A stretch of DNA of 64,000 nucleotides from Azoarcus sp. L1K30 (lineage in GTDB: Bacteria > Pseudomonadota > Gammaproteobacteria > Burkholderiales > Rhodocyclaceae): the NCBI RefSeq assembly GCF_018122735.1, contig NZ_JAGRRD010000001.1, forward strand, positions 220,706 to 284,705. Direction: 5' to 3'. The notes under the pieces are model-generated. The model ran no database searches and was not told the origin of the DNA. It saw only the letters and a list, made by a program, of their open reading frames with translations. Both the position numbers and the translations under genes were made by a program. Below are positions 43,310-51,711 of this stretch, piece after piece (the stretch's first letter is position 1; each line of letters begins with the position of its first letter).

Positions 43310-44371
43310 TCAGGGGTAGGTCGGCTTGACCGACCGTCTCTCGCGCGCGGCCAGGTGAATGGCATCGATGACGGCAATGGTCCGCGAAGCGTCCTCGATA
43401 TCGATCAATGGCGCCGTCTCGCCTCGGGCAACACGGATGAAGTGGCGCATCTGCAGGACTTGCGGATCGTCTGCGACATGGCCGAGCTGTTGCTGGAACA
43501 GCGGCGCTTCCCAGTCGGCGTGTTCGCCGTAGCGCCAGAGCTTGAGCTGCGGAATCGACAATGCCCCTTCGGTACCGGAAAGCAGGATGCAGGGCTGGTC
43601 GTGCTCCTTGGCGAACTTGGGTACTTCGTTGAGATTCTTCTCCCAACCCCACGGCGACGCCACCGCATCCGATGCGATGATGCTGCCCAGCGCGCCATTT
43701 TCGAATCGAAAGCTGATCGTTGCCGAATCCTCGACTTCGAATCCGCGCAGCGCGTTGCTGGTGAAGGCCTGCACTTCGACGATTTCACCGTAGAGGTGGC
43801 GCAGCAGATCGGTTTCATGCACGAGGTTGATCAGGATCACGCCCGCGCCGGTCTGCCGTCGCCAGCGCATCTCGAAGTAGGCGTCCGGCTTCTTTGTCTG
43901 CCACAGTGCGGTGACCATGCTCGGCCTGCCCAGCAGTCCCGACTCGATGACCTGGCGCGCACGGGCGATGACCGGGTTGTGCCGCCGGTGATGACCGACC
44001 AGCACCGGAACCTGCATCCTGCGCTGCGCATCGATCAGGGTGCGGCAATCGTCCAGTGAGGTCGCTACCGGCTTTTCGAGCAGGACGGGGACGCCTGCGG
44101 CCATGCACTGCAGCGCGGTATCCACATGCAGATCGTTCGGATTGGCAACGATCACCGCCTCCGGTGCGATGCTGTCGAGCATCGTGCCGAGCTCCGTGAA
44201 TCCGGGTACCTGGCAGTCGTCGGCGAGTGTGTGCTGGAACGGGTCAACGACGGCGACCAGTTTTGCCTCGGGTACGCCGCTCAGGGTGCCGGCGTGCTGT
44301 CGCCCCATGACCCCGCCGCCGACGATGGCAACGCGCAGCGGCCCGGGCGTGATTGCGTCAAGACTGGGCAT
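43310..44371 (-). CDS. Gfo/Idh/MocA-family oxidoreductase
   Basis: The 353-residue protein has a Rossmann motif VAIVGGGVMGRQHAG (about 14-28), the EKPVATSLDDC block with the catalytic-type Lys, and the substrate domain with TGAGVILINLVHETDLLRHL supplying the conserved Asp/His. Members oxidise sugar, inositol or similar polyols with NAD(P). It is nearly contiguous with the upstream SDR gene. Oxidation of a cyclitol-like hydroxyl on the substrate of this operon is a reasonable inference. Confidence 0.88.
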   Translation of the reverse strand: MPSLDAITPGPLRVAIVGGGVMGRQHAGTLSGVPEAKLVAVVDPFQHTLADDCQVPGFTELGTMLDSIAPEAVIVANPNDLHVDTALQCMAAGVPVLLEKPVATSLDDCRTLIDAQRRMQVPVLVGHHRRHNPVIARARQVIESGLLGRPSMVTALWQTKKPDAYFEMRWRRQTGAGVILINLVHETDLLRHLYGEIVEVQAFTSNALRGFEVEDSATISFRFENGALGSIIASDAVASPWGWEKNLNEVPKFAKEHDQPCILLSGTEGALSIPQLKLWRYGEHADWEAPLFQQQLGHVADDPQVLQMRHFIRVARGETAPLIDIEDASRTIAVIDAIHLAARERRSVKPTYP

Positions 44372-44376
44372 GGTAT

Positions 44377-45165
44377 TCAACCCGCCTTGGGCATGCCGGG
44401 AATGTTCGCCATCAGGGATTCGGTAAAGCCGCCATCCACGCAGATGTTCTGCGCCGTGATGTAGGCTGCGCCATCGCCAAGGAGAAACGCGACCGTTGCC
44501 GCAATGTCGTCCGGCCGGCCGATGCGGTGCAGCGGAATGAGCCCGACGCGCTGTGCGGTGACTTCCGGATTCTTGTAGATGCGGTCGGTCAGCGTCGTAT
44601 GCACCATGCCCGGCGAAACGCTGTTGACCCGTACGCCATGCTCCGCCCATTCGAGCGCGAGTTGATGGCAGAGCATGATCATGGCGGCTTTCGATGAGGA
44701 GTAGGCGCCACTGTTCGGATGTGCCTGCATGCCGGCCATCGAGGCCACGGCAACCATGGCGCCCTTGCTCTCACCGAGTGCGGGAAATGCCGCCTTGGCA
44801 AGCAGCCAGGTGGCGCGCGCATTGACGGCGTAGAGCCGATCCCAGTTTTCGATGTCGAGTGCGGCGAGCGGGCTGGGGGCAAGAATGCCAGCGTTGCACA
44901 CCAGGCCGTCAAGTCCGCCGCAGAACTCGACCGCCTCGGCGACCAGTCTTGCCGGAGTGTCGGGGTCGGCGAGATTACCCAGCACCGGTACGACGCTGGC
45001 GCCGATGCGCCGCAATTGCTCGATGAGCGCGCTCAGGTGTTCACCTTCGCCGGTGGCGCCGAGCGCAAGCCGGGCCGTCTGGCCCGCCGCTTGAGCATCG
45101 GTTGCCAGTTTGAGTGCGATGGCGGCGCCGATGCCTCGACTGGCACCAGTGATAAGTGCGCGCAT
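44377..45165 (-). CDS. SDR-family oxidoreductase
   Basis: A 262-residue SDR starting MRALITGASRGIGAA after AAGGAGAGCACATC. NAGIL, Ser in VASMAGMQAHP, the YSSSKAA pair and the DGGFTE end are visible. It retains the VNSVSPGMV segment and resembles the SDR at 31080-31898, with GAYSxSKA and the GMxxT blocks shared. It belongs to the aroE-flavoprotein 4-TIM 2 unit. Confidence 0.9.
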   Translation of the reverse strand: MRALITGASRGIGAAIALKLATDAQAAGQTARLALGATGEGEHLSALIEQLRRIGASVVPVLGNLADPDTPARLVAEAVEFCGGLDGLVCNAGILAPSPLAALDIENWDRLYAVNARATWLLAKAAFPALGESKGAMVAVASMAGMQAHPNSGAYSSSKAAMIMLCHQLALEWAEHGVRVNSVSPGMVHTTLTDRIYKNPEVTAQRVGLIPLHRIGRPDDIAATVAFLLGDGAAYITAQNICVDGGFTESLMANIPGMPKAG

Positions 45166-45199
45166 GATGTGCTCTCCTTTTGGGGGGTGGGGGTGTGTG

Positions 45200-46048
45200 T
45201 CAGGCACGGACATCGCGCGGCGCGGCCGATGCGGTAATGATCTTCCTGGCCGCATCGAGCGCCGCGCGGGCCCATGCTTCGGGGCCGGCTTGAGGTGCGC
45301 GGATTTCATGGGGGACCTCAACGCCGACCGGCAGGCCGGACGGGAGTGCCGCCCACAGGCGATCGAGCGCAATGCCGCCTTCGCCCGGGAGGAGTCGTTC
45401 GCAGCGTGCCGCGTGAATGAGTCCTTCGTTGGTGAGTGGCCTTTCGGCGGGGCCATCGCAGATCTGTGCATAGTGCAGCCAGCGGCGCGGAACGTTTGCG
45501 ATGTCGCTCAGGCGGCTGTCTGAACGGTCGAAGTGCAATGCGTCGATGAGGACGCCACCGTTGTCCTGATCCGCAGCGGAGACGATTTCCAGCGCATCGG
45601 CCAGCGTGCGAACGGCGGTCCAGGGCATGAACTCCAGATCGCCGGACAGACCGTATGGCTTCGCCGCCTCACACAGCCGTGCATAGGAAGCGGTCATGCG
45701 GGTGCGATCGGGATCGTCTCCTGCGACCAGCACGCAACGTGCCCCCAGCTGCTGGCCGATTTCAAAGAAGCGGGTAAAGCGGGTCGGGTCGAAATCAGGA
45801 CCAATCCGGATCATCTCCAGATCGAAGATGCCGACACCGGTGTCGGCCATGCGTGCGAGCGTGTCCTTTAGCAGTGCGGCGTCATCCATCAACGGGTACG
45901 CGATGCCGCCCGGCGCGGCCGGCAGCAGGCGAATGCCGGCGAAGTCATAGCCGGTTGCGGCGGCAAGCGCGACGAGCTGTGGCGGTGAATGGTCGAGTGC
46001 AGTGAGTTGAGACAGCGAAAACGGCGGCAGCGCTGGAGTCGATTGCAT
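45200..46048 (-). CDS. QuiC/IolE-like TIM-barrel protein 2
   Basis: A 282-residue TIM barrel, clearly paralogous to TIM protein 1 (shared LEFMPWT, VLVAG-DP, QICD/QFCD, ERL-PG-G blocks). All four QuiC-type metal ligands are present: Glu139, Asp169, Gln195 and Glu244. It follows flavoprotein 4 by 24 bp. The same flavoprotein-TIM pairing occurs at 32961-35518 in the opposite gene order, so this is a duplicated two-enzyme module. The substrate is unknown. Confidence 0.85.
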   Translation of the reverse strand: MQSTPALPPFSLSQLTALDHSPPQLVALAAATGYDFAGIRLLPAAPGGIAYPLMDDAALLKDTLARMADTGVGIFDLEMIRIGPDFDPTRFTRFFEIGQQLGARCVLVAGDDPDRTRMTASYARLCEAAKPYGLSGDLEFMPWTAVRTLADALEIVSAADQDNGGVLIDALHFDRSDSRLSDIANVPRRWLHYAQICDGPAERPLTNEGLIHAARCERLLPGEGGIALDRLWAALPSGLPVGVEVPHEIRAPQAGPEAWARAALDAARKIITASAAPRDVRA

Positions 46049-46072
46049 GATATGGACCTTTTCGGGGACGTT

Positions 46073-47935
46073 TCAGGCTGTCCGTGACTGCGGACGGGGG
46101 ACGGCATTCGTCGTGGGTTGAGCGCGTTGAGGGGAGTGGGGCATGCCGCTGTCGTTCGCGTCTGCGGCGGTCACGTCGGTGAGGTCAATGCCTGCTGCAT
46201 GATGGGCGGAGATGTAGCCAAAGGTCATCGCCGGGCCGAGGGTGATGCCGCCGCTCGGGTAGCGCCCCCCCATCATGCTCGACATGTCGGCGCCGCAGGC
46301 ATAGAGCCCCGGAATGGCGGCCCCTTTGTCATCGAGCACGCGCGCGTTGGCGTCGGTGCGAAGGCCGGCGAAGGTACCGAGGCTTCCGGGAACGACCCGC
46401 ACCGCGTAGTAGGGCCCTTGCTCGATCGCGGCCACACAGGGATTGGGTTCGAAGTCGGGGTCGCCCTGCACGCGGTTGTACGGTGTGTCGCCGCGCCCAA
46501 ATGCGGGGTCGCGACCATGGCGGGCGTCGGCGTTGTAGATGTCGATGGTCGCCATGAGTGCCGCAGCGTCGATACCACAGGTGCGTGCCAACGCGCCGAT
46601 GCTGTCTGCACGACGCAGATAACCGGTGCGCAGGTGTGCACGCAACGGAAACGGCGCCGGCCGAACACGCCCGAGACCATATCGGCGGATGAAGCGGTGG
46701 TCGCAGACCAGCCAGGCTTCGGCCTTGTCGCCCGCGCGTGTGACCCCAAACAGGGCGGTGATGAAGTCGTAGTACGATCCTGCCTCATTGACGAAGCGCC
46801 GCCCCGCCCGGGTGACGGCGATGAGGCCCGGCTTGGCGCGTTCGATCAGGTGTGGAAAATGTCCTGTGCTGCCATCGGCGCGGGGCACGAGCGAGACGGG
46901 TGCCCATGCCGCTGCTGCGTAGAGGTCGGACGAGACCGTACCACCAGCCGACTCTCCCAGACGCAGGCCATCACCGGTGTTGCTGAAGGGCGCGGCGGAC
47001 CAGTGTTCAGTGCCGGTCGGCGTATGTGGGAACAATGATCTTGCACGTGCCGGGTCGTGCGGAAAACCGCCAGTCGCGAGCATGACGCCGCGGCTGGCGC
47101 GGATCTCGATTTCTCTGCCCGCAGTACGCACACGTGCGCCGCAAACCTTGCCGTCTGCGCTGATCAGGTTCTCGACCGGACTGTCCGTGCGCAACTCAAC
47201 GCCGAGATCGACGGCCGATCGTATGAGGCGGGCGATCAGCGCATTGCCGTTGGTCAAGTGCATGCCACGGCGGTGAAGCAGCAAATCCTTGAAATGCACG
47301 AGCACGCGCCGGGCGACATGTGCAAAGGACGGCCATGAACGCATGCTGTTCATGAAGTGGCGCAGGTCTGCACCCGAGGCGATACCCATTCCCCATGGCG
47401 AAATCAGGTCGAGCGGCGGGCGCAGACGATGGATATCGTCGCCCAGTTCGCGGCCATCGAAGGGCGCTGCACAGACCGAGCGTCCGCCCTTGGCGGCACC
47501 CGCCTGCTTGCCGTGAAAGTCGGGAATCAGGTTGCCATCGACGAACTGAACCGCGGTGTTGCGGCGGAAAAAATCGATCATGCGCGGACCGTGCTCGAGA
47601 AAGGCATCGACACGGCGGGCATCGTAGTGGTCGCCGAGTTCGTTGCGCAGATAGGTGCGCGGCGCGTCGGGCGTTTCGACGATTCCCGCTTCAACCGCGA
47701 GCGGATTGCGGGGAATCCACAGCCATCCGCCCGACCAGGCGCTTGTCCCGCCGAGTGTCGCCGCCTTCTCGACCACCAGCACCTTCAGGCCCAGGTGTGC
47801 GGCCACGACAGCACTCGAAAGTCCGCCCGCGCCGGAGCCGACGACCAGCAGGTCGACTTCGGTGGTGTGTGTGTCGTGTATTGCCTGCACTGTCTTGAGC
47901 AACCTTGTCCGAATTCGGTGGTGATGCGTGCGCAT
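46073..47935 (-). CDS. KstD-like FAD-dependent dehydrogenase 4
   Basis: A flavoprotein of up to 620 residues with FAD motif LLVVGSGAGGLSSAVVAA, LGGTSAWSGGWLWIPRNPLA and the C-terminal LYACGADMSSMMGGRYPSGG block. It is the closest relative of flavoprotein 2. The N-terminus is uncertain: the first ATG is at 47935, but a GTG at 47890 would give a length nearer that of its paralogues and has AAGG upstream. A proline- and threonine-rich tail of about 40 residues after the last motif is unlike the others. Confidence 0.85.
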   Translation of the reverse strand: MRTHHHRIRTRLLKTVQAIHDTHTTEVDLLVVGSGAGGLSSAVVAAHLGLKVLVVEKAATLGGTSAWSGGWLWIPRNPLAVEAGIVETPDAPRTYLRNELGDHYDARRVDAFLEHGPRMIDFFRRNTAVQFVDGNLIPDFHGKQAGAAKGGRSVCAAPFDGRELGDDIHRLRPPLDLISPWGMGIASGADLRHFMNSMRSWPSFAHVARRVLVHFKDLLLHRRGMHLTNGNALIARLIRSAVDLGVELRTDSPVENLISADGKVCGARVRTAGREIEIRASRGVMLATGGFPHDPARARSLFPHTPTGTEHWSAAPFSNTGDGLRLGESAGGTVSSDLYAAAAWAPVSLVPRADGSTGHFPHLIERAKPGLIAVTRAGRRFVNEAGSYYDFITALFGVTRAGDKAEAWLVCDHRFIRRYGLGRVRPAPFPLRAHLRTGYLRRADSIGALARTCGIDAAALMATIDIYNADARHGRDPAFGRGDTPYNRVQGDPDFEPNPCVAAIEQGPYYAVRVVPGSLGTFAGLRTDANARVLDDKGAAIPGLYACGADMSSMMGGRYPSGGITLGPAMTFGYISAHHAAGIDLTDVTAADANDSGMPHSPQRAQPTTNAVPRPQSRTA

Positions 47936-47996
47936 GTCGAGGACCAACGACCACGTTCGTCCTGCGCGGGGGGCTTGTGGAGCGCGCGGCGGGTGT

Positions 47997-48821
47997 TCAG
48001 CCCGTGTGATGGAGCGGACCGGCTTCGAGGACGAAATCGATCATGCGGTCGCGTACCGCCGCAAACATGCCGGTTCCGACCTGCGTGTTGCAGCCGCGGT
48101 CGCGCGCAGCCTGGATCAGAGGCGTGACTTCCGGTGCGGTAATGACGTCGCCGACGAACATTGAAGCGGTCAAGCGGTCGGTTTGCACCGGCATGGGATC
48201 GTCGGGCCGCATTCCGGCTGGCGTTGCGTTGACGATGATGTCGAAACCGGTCGGGTCCGAACTGCCGCTCCGGACCTTGTCGCCATGGCGCGCCTTGAGC
48301 CGGTCAATGAGGTCTTCACGACGTTTGGCGTCGCCGTCGAAGATCGCAATCTCGCTGACGCCGGCGTCGAGCAGCGCAAGGGCGATGGCCGAGCCCGCGC
48401 CACCGGCACCGACCAGCAGCGCACGCTTGCCTTCGGGCTGGCACCCGGCGACGCGGATGCCGGCGACGAAGCCTTCGCCGTCGCACATGTCGCCATGCCA
48501 GGTGCCATCCTCATTGCGACGCATGATGTTGGCCGCGCCGAGAAAGCGTGATCTCTCGGTTGCCGAGGCGCAGTGGGCGTAGGCGGCGAACTTGTGCGGC
48601 ACGGTGATGCTGAGTCCGTCGAGGTTCTTCATCAGACTTGCGCCGCGGATGAAGGCATCGAGGTCTGCCGGGGAGACATGCATCGGCACGAGTACGGCAT
48701 TGATTCCGCGACGGACAAGGGCAGCGGTGACACCCGCCGGTGATTTCACTTGGGCGATGGGGTCGCCGACGATGCCGAGGACGCGGGTTTCGCCGCTCAG
48801 GCCGGGTATGCGGTCAGTCAT
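47997..48821 (-). CDS. Shikimate dehydrogenase-family protein, atypical substrate site
   Basis: A 274-residue AroE-fold protein. The catalytic Lys (K77, ITVPHK) and Asp (D114, in DMCDGEGF) are kept, as is the NADP-type nucleotide motif LLVGAGGAGSAIA. The usual substrate-binding HSxSP signature reads QVKSP, and NTDxxG reads MCDGEG. GGAGA lies upstream of the chosen ATG. It heads a unit with flavoprotein 4, TIM 2, an SDR, a Gfo/Idh protein and a NIPSNAP protein. I infer a quinate/shikimate-like but non-standard hydroaromatic substrate. A biosynthetic aroE role is unlikely. Confidence 0.83.
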   Translation of the reverse strand: MTDRIPGLSGETRVLGIVGDPIAQVKSPAGVTAALVRRGINAVLVPMHVSPADLDAFIRGASLMKNLDGLSITVPHKFAAYAHCASATERSRFLGAANIMRRNEDGTWHGDMCDGEGFVAGIRVAGCQPEGKRALLVGAGGAGSAIALALLDAGVSEIAIFDGDAKRREDLIDRLKARHGDKVRSGSSDPTGFDIIVNATPAGMRPDDPMPVQTDRLTASMFVGDVITAPEVTPLIQAARDRGCNTQVGTGMFAAVRDRMIDFVLEAGPLHHTG

Positions 48822-48855
48822 TCCTGTCTCCATGAATCCGTGTTTTTCTATAAAG

Positions 48856-48888
48856 TGAAACACGGTTCCGAAATGAAATCATATTTCA
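48856..48888. promoter_or_regulatory. Type 2 operator region before the second-aroE/flavoprotein 4 unit
   Basis: TGAAACACGGTTCCGAAA (48856-48873) matches the operator-like sequence near iclR 1 at 13 of 18 positions. It is followed directly by the perfect dyad TGAAAT-CAT-ATTTCA (48874-48888), which has IclR-consensus-like arms. The region lies 35-67 bp before the aroE-family gene and 120 bp before the HAD gene. Confidence 0.55.
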
Positions 48889-49009
48889 GTTAAAACTGCA
48901 ACACGGTCCTGTTCCCATTCGGGCATTGCGTTGGAAACCGGTTTTCGGCGATGGTGATGTCGTGGCGCGCCCGGATGGGGGGGCTGATTGAGATCAAGGA
49001 GACGGATCG

Positions 49010-49645
49010 ATGCGCATGGAGGCGGTCATCTTCGATTGCGATGGCACGCTGGTCGATAGCGAGGGGCTGGCAGTGGAGGTGATCGTCGGCTTGCTCGACG
49101 AGCGCGGAATCCGTCCGGGTTACGACGCCCTGATGGCCCGTTTTCACGGCGGGCAGTTTTCCGTGTTCGTTGACGCGTTGTGCCAGGACTATCCAACGAT
49201 TGACCCCGCGACTTTTACCGCCGAGTTTCGCTCGCGGACGCAGCGTGTTTTTCGTCGCGATCTGAAAGCCATGCCGGGCGCACGAGCGCTCGTGTCCACA
49301 CTCGATATCGAAAAGTGTGTGGCGTCCAACGGTCCGCTCGAGAAAATCGAGACCAGCCTGGGTGCAACCGGACTGCTGCAGTACTTCGACAACCGGATCG
49401 TCAGTGCGTACGAGGTCGGATCGTGGAAACCTGATCCGGGGCTGGTGCATGCAGCTTGTGCGAGCATGGGCGTGCCTGCGGCGCGCTGTCTGCTGATCGA
49501 GGACAGCCTCCCTGGCGTGCGGGCAGGCCTGGCTGCGGGTGTTGCCGTCGCCGCTTTCCGCCTCGGAGCCGACCGCCTGGGTGAGCTGGCACACAAGGTG
49601 CAGATGATCGATGAACTGGCACAAGTCCCCCTCCTGCTCGAGTGA
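49010..49645 (+). CDS. HAD-family hydrolase, phosphatase-like
   Basis: A 211-residue HAD protein of the beta-phosphoglucomutase/YieH group: nucleophile motif FDCDGTLVDSE (Asp9, Asp11), cap domain, CVASNGP motif II, Lys in SWKPDPG and LLIEDSLPGVRAG motif IV. AAGGAGACGGATCG precedes the ATG. It probably removes phosphate from a small sugar phosphate or related metabolite. It is divergent from the second aroE-family gene; participation in the same pathway is possible but unproven. Confidence 0.85.
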   Translation: MRMEAVIFDCDGTLVDSEGLAVEVIVGLLDERGIRPGYDALMARFHGGQFSVFVDALCQDYPTIDPATFTAEFRSRTQRVFRRDLKAMPGARALVSTLDIEKCVASNGPLEKIETSLGATGLLQYFDNRIVSAYEVGSWKPDPGLVHAACASMGVPAARCLLIEDSLPGVRAGLAAGVAVAAFRLGADRLGELAHKVQMIDELAQVPLLLE

Positions 49646-49706
49646 GTGCGTTGCAAGTCGAAGTTTGACCGTGATGTGTTTCGGATGCCCGTGCGGATGC
49701 AGAAGG

Positions 49707-49730
49707 TGTGCGCCGTGCGCACAATTGTGC
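49707..49730. promoter_or_regulatory. Type 1 palindromic operator (site D) with overlapping dyad
   Basis: TGTGCGC-CGT-GCGCACA (49707-49723) has the same perfect arms as site A. It overlaps a second perfect palindrome, GCACAATTGTGC (49719-49730). The combined element lies 165-188 bp upstream of the VOC gene, in a 249-bp gap that contains no gene. Confidence 0.6.
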
Positions 49731-49894
49731 AAGCACGGGTGCCCGGGTAAGCTGTTCGGGCGGGTAAAGTGTCGGCTCGCGCCGCGGTGGTCTTGACGCT
49801 GCGGCGACGTTGGCTGGCGGGACGGATTCGCGTAAATTGGCCTTCGCAGCCTGATGCGGGCTTGTCGGCATATCCCTTTGGCAAAGGTGTTTAG

Positions 49895-50758
49895 ATGACT
49901 TTGGATGCGCTTGCTCCTGATTCGAACAATCCGCTTGGCATCGATGGCGTCGAGTTCATTGAATACATCACCAACAAGCCGCAGGCCCTTGGTGGCCTGC
50001 TGCAGCGTCTTGGATTTGCGCCCATCGCCCGCCATCGCTCACGGGAAGTGATGCTCTACCGGCAGGGGACGATGAATCTGATCGTCAACGCCGAGCCGAC
50101 GGCGACGAATTCCGCCTCTACCTTCCTGTCCGCCGTCGCATTCCGGGTGCGCGACGCGGCGGCGGCGATGAAGCATGCGCTGGCCGCCGGCGCGTGGGAG
50201 GTGCCACGGCGTACGGCAGCGATGGAGCTGAATATTCCTGGCATCCTTGGTAGTGGCGAGAGCGCCATCTACTTCGTCGACCGGTATCGGGATTTCTCCA
50301 TCTACGACGTCGACTTCGTGCCCTTGCCAGGCGTCGACGCCCATCCACCGGCGCTGGGGGGGCTGCACTATTTCGGCCTGGTACAGGCCGTCGGTGAGTT
50401 CCGCAGTGAGGAGTGGATCGAGTTTTACCAGCATCTGCTGGGCTTCAAACTCCTGCCCGAGAGCAGTTTCGTCGGTATCCTGCCCAAGGGCTCCCTGCTC
50501 GAGAGTCCATGCGGCGGTTTCTATTTCCAGTTGATCGAACCGCCGGACGGTGCCGAAGACGTCCTTTGGGATGCCGGTCTGGTGCGGATCGGTTTCGGTA
50601 CGCCCGATGTCCTCGATGCGACGCGGCTGCTCGAACAGCGCGGCATCGTCTTTCTCGATGAAGGCCCGCTGCACCCCGGGGAAAAGGGGGCGTTGACGCA
50701 GGTCTATCTCGAAAGTGTCACTTTCGAGCTGGTGGCCAGCGATGCTGTCAGTGCTTGA
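49895..50758 (+). CDS. VOC-fold protein, 4-hydroxyphenylpyruvate-dioxygenase-like
   Basis: The 287-residue protein has two VOC halves and aligns with the C-terminal part of the fused QuiC in this window (GVEFIEY ... LGFAPIARHRSREVMLYRQG ... LIVNAEP). In the metal-binding half the first His (H158, GGLHYFG) and the Glu (E278, TFELV) are kept, but the second His is replaced by Arg231 (LVRIGFGT for VHHISFT). A functional 2-His-1-Glu iron site is therefore doubtful. A TIM-barrel gene like the N-terminal part of QuiC follows, so the pair resembles QuiC split in two. Function is unknown. Confidence 0.82.
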   Translation: MTLDALAPDSNNPLGIDGVEFIEYITNKPQALGGLLQRLGFAPIARHRSREVMLYRQGTMNLIVNAEPTATNSASTFLSAVAFRVRDAAAAMKHALAAGAWEVPRRTAAMELNIPGILGSGESAIYFVDRYRDFSIYDVDFVPLPGVDAHPPALGGLHYFGLVQAVGEFRSEEWIEFYQHLLGFKLLPESSFVGILPKGSLLESPCGGFYFQLIEPPDGAEDVLWDAGLVRIGFGTPDVLDATRLLEQRGIVFLDEGPLHPGEKGALTQVYLESVTFELVASDAVSA

Positions 50759-50812
50759 TCGACGGGTGGGCGGCTTCGCGCGCATGCGGCCAGCCTGCAG
50801 AGGGAGAAAATA

Positions 50813-51679
50813 GTGGATTTCGATTCGGTCGCGCTCGATACGGGGTCAATGGCTGGGCCACTCGAGGTTCGACTGGAGGCCTCGATCGACCGGGGGTTTC
50901 GCAAGCTGGTGTTCTCGGCGTCGGACCTGGTGAATCATCCCGCCGGCGTGGAAGCGGCTGCCGAACTGGTTCGTCGCAGTGGCGTCGAGGTGCTTGCACT
51001 CAGGCAGCTGAGGGATTTCGAAGGACTCGTCGGCCCGCTCCACCTGTACAAGGTCAATGTCGCACAGGGGCTGATGAATCTGTGCCGGCTCCTCGGCGCT
51101 CCGACACTGCTGGTGTCGGCGAGCACCATTCCGGGCGCACACGAGGACCCCGCCCGCGTGGTCCGCGACCTGGCCAAGCTGGCGACGATGGCGGTGCCGA
51201 AGCGGATCGACATCGCGTACGAAGCTGTTCCTGAATCGAGGGTCGCCGGCGGCATCGTCCGTGCCGAGGATCAGGTGTGCGAGGCCGATCGTGCCAACCT
51301 CGGCGTCGCGATCGACAGTGGCCATCTCTTTACCAGCGACGACGGTCTCGACGCGGTCGATGCCTGCTACGGGCACAAGCTGTTTCTGGTGGGGCTGAGC
51401 GATACCATTGCCCGCGACCCGAACGGGCAGTCGGGTGATCGCGCCGATTTCGTCCGCGTCTTTCCGGGCGATGGCAGTCATGGCGCAGACCTCATCGAAT
51501 TGGTGCGACGTCTGCGCAAGATCGGTTTTCATGGCGGTTTCTATCTGAATGCGACAAACGCCGACTATGCGCAACTGCCGGCCGATTTCGTTGCCGCGCG
51601 CGCCAGCGATGCGTTGATGTGGTTACAGGAACATCTGCGTCACGTCGATTTACCGCGGCGACGTATCCGCGGCGCCTGA
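50813..51679 (+). CDS. QuiC-like TIM-barrel protein 3, metal site incomplete
   Basis: A 288-residue TIM-barrel protein starting with GTG after GGGAGAAAATA. It aligns with the N-terminal dehydratase domain of QuiC. Glu137 (YEAVP) and Asp168 (AIDSGHLF) are kept, but the Gln ligand position reads Gly (FLVGLSD for FVQLAD) and the final Glu position reads Asn (FYLNATN). It may bind metal differently, use the nearby His171, or not be a dehydratase. It is encoded 54 bp after the VOC protein and is probably its partner. Confidence 0.78.
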   Translation: MDFDSVALDTGSMAGPLEVRLEASIDRGFRKLVFSASDLVNHPAGVEAAAELVRRSGVEVLALRQLRDFEGLVGPLHLYKVNVAQGLMNLCRLLGAPTLLVSASTIPGAHEDPARVVRDLAKLATMAVPKRIDIAYEAVPESRVAGGIVRAEDQVCEADRANLGVAIDSGHLFTSDDGLDAVDACYGHKLFLVGLSDTIARDPNGQSGDRADFVRVFPGDGSHGADLIELVRRLRKIGFHGGFYLNATNADYAQLPADFVAARASDALMWLQEHLRHVDLPRRRIRGA

Positions 51680-51711
51680 CGCTGAAGACGGCTGAAGTCC
51701 GTCGTCGGCGC
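51672..51711. terminator. Imperfect hairpin between convergent genes
   Basis: GCGCC(T)GACG and CGTCGGCGC pair with one bulged base, spanning the gap between the TIM 3 and quiC stops and followed by TTATTT on the plus strand. It overlaps the end of the TIM 3 reading frame. Confidence 0.45.
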
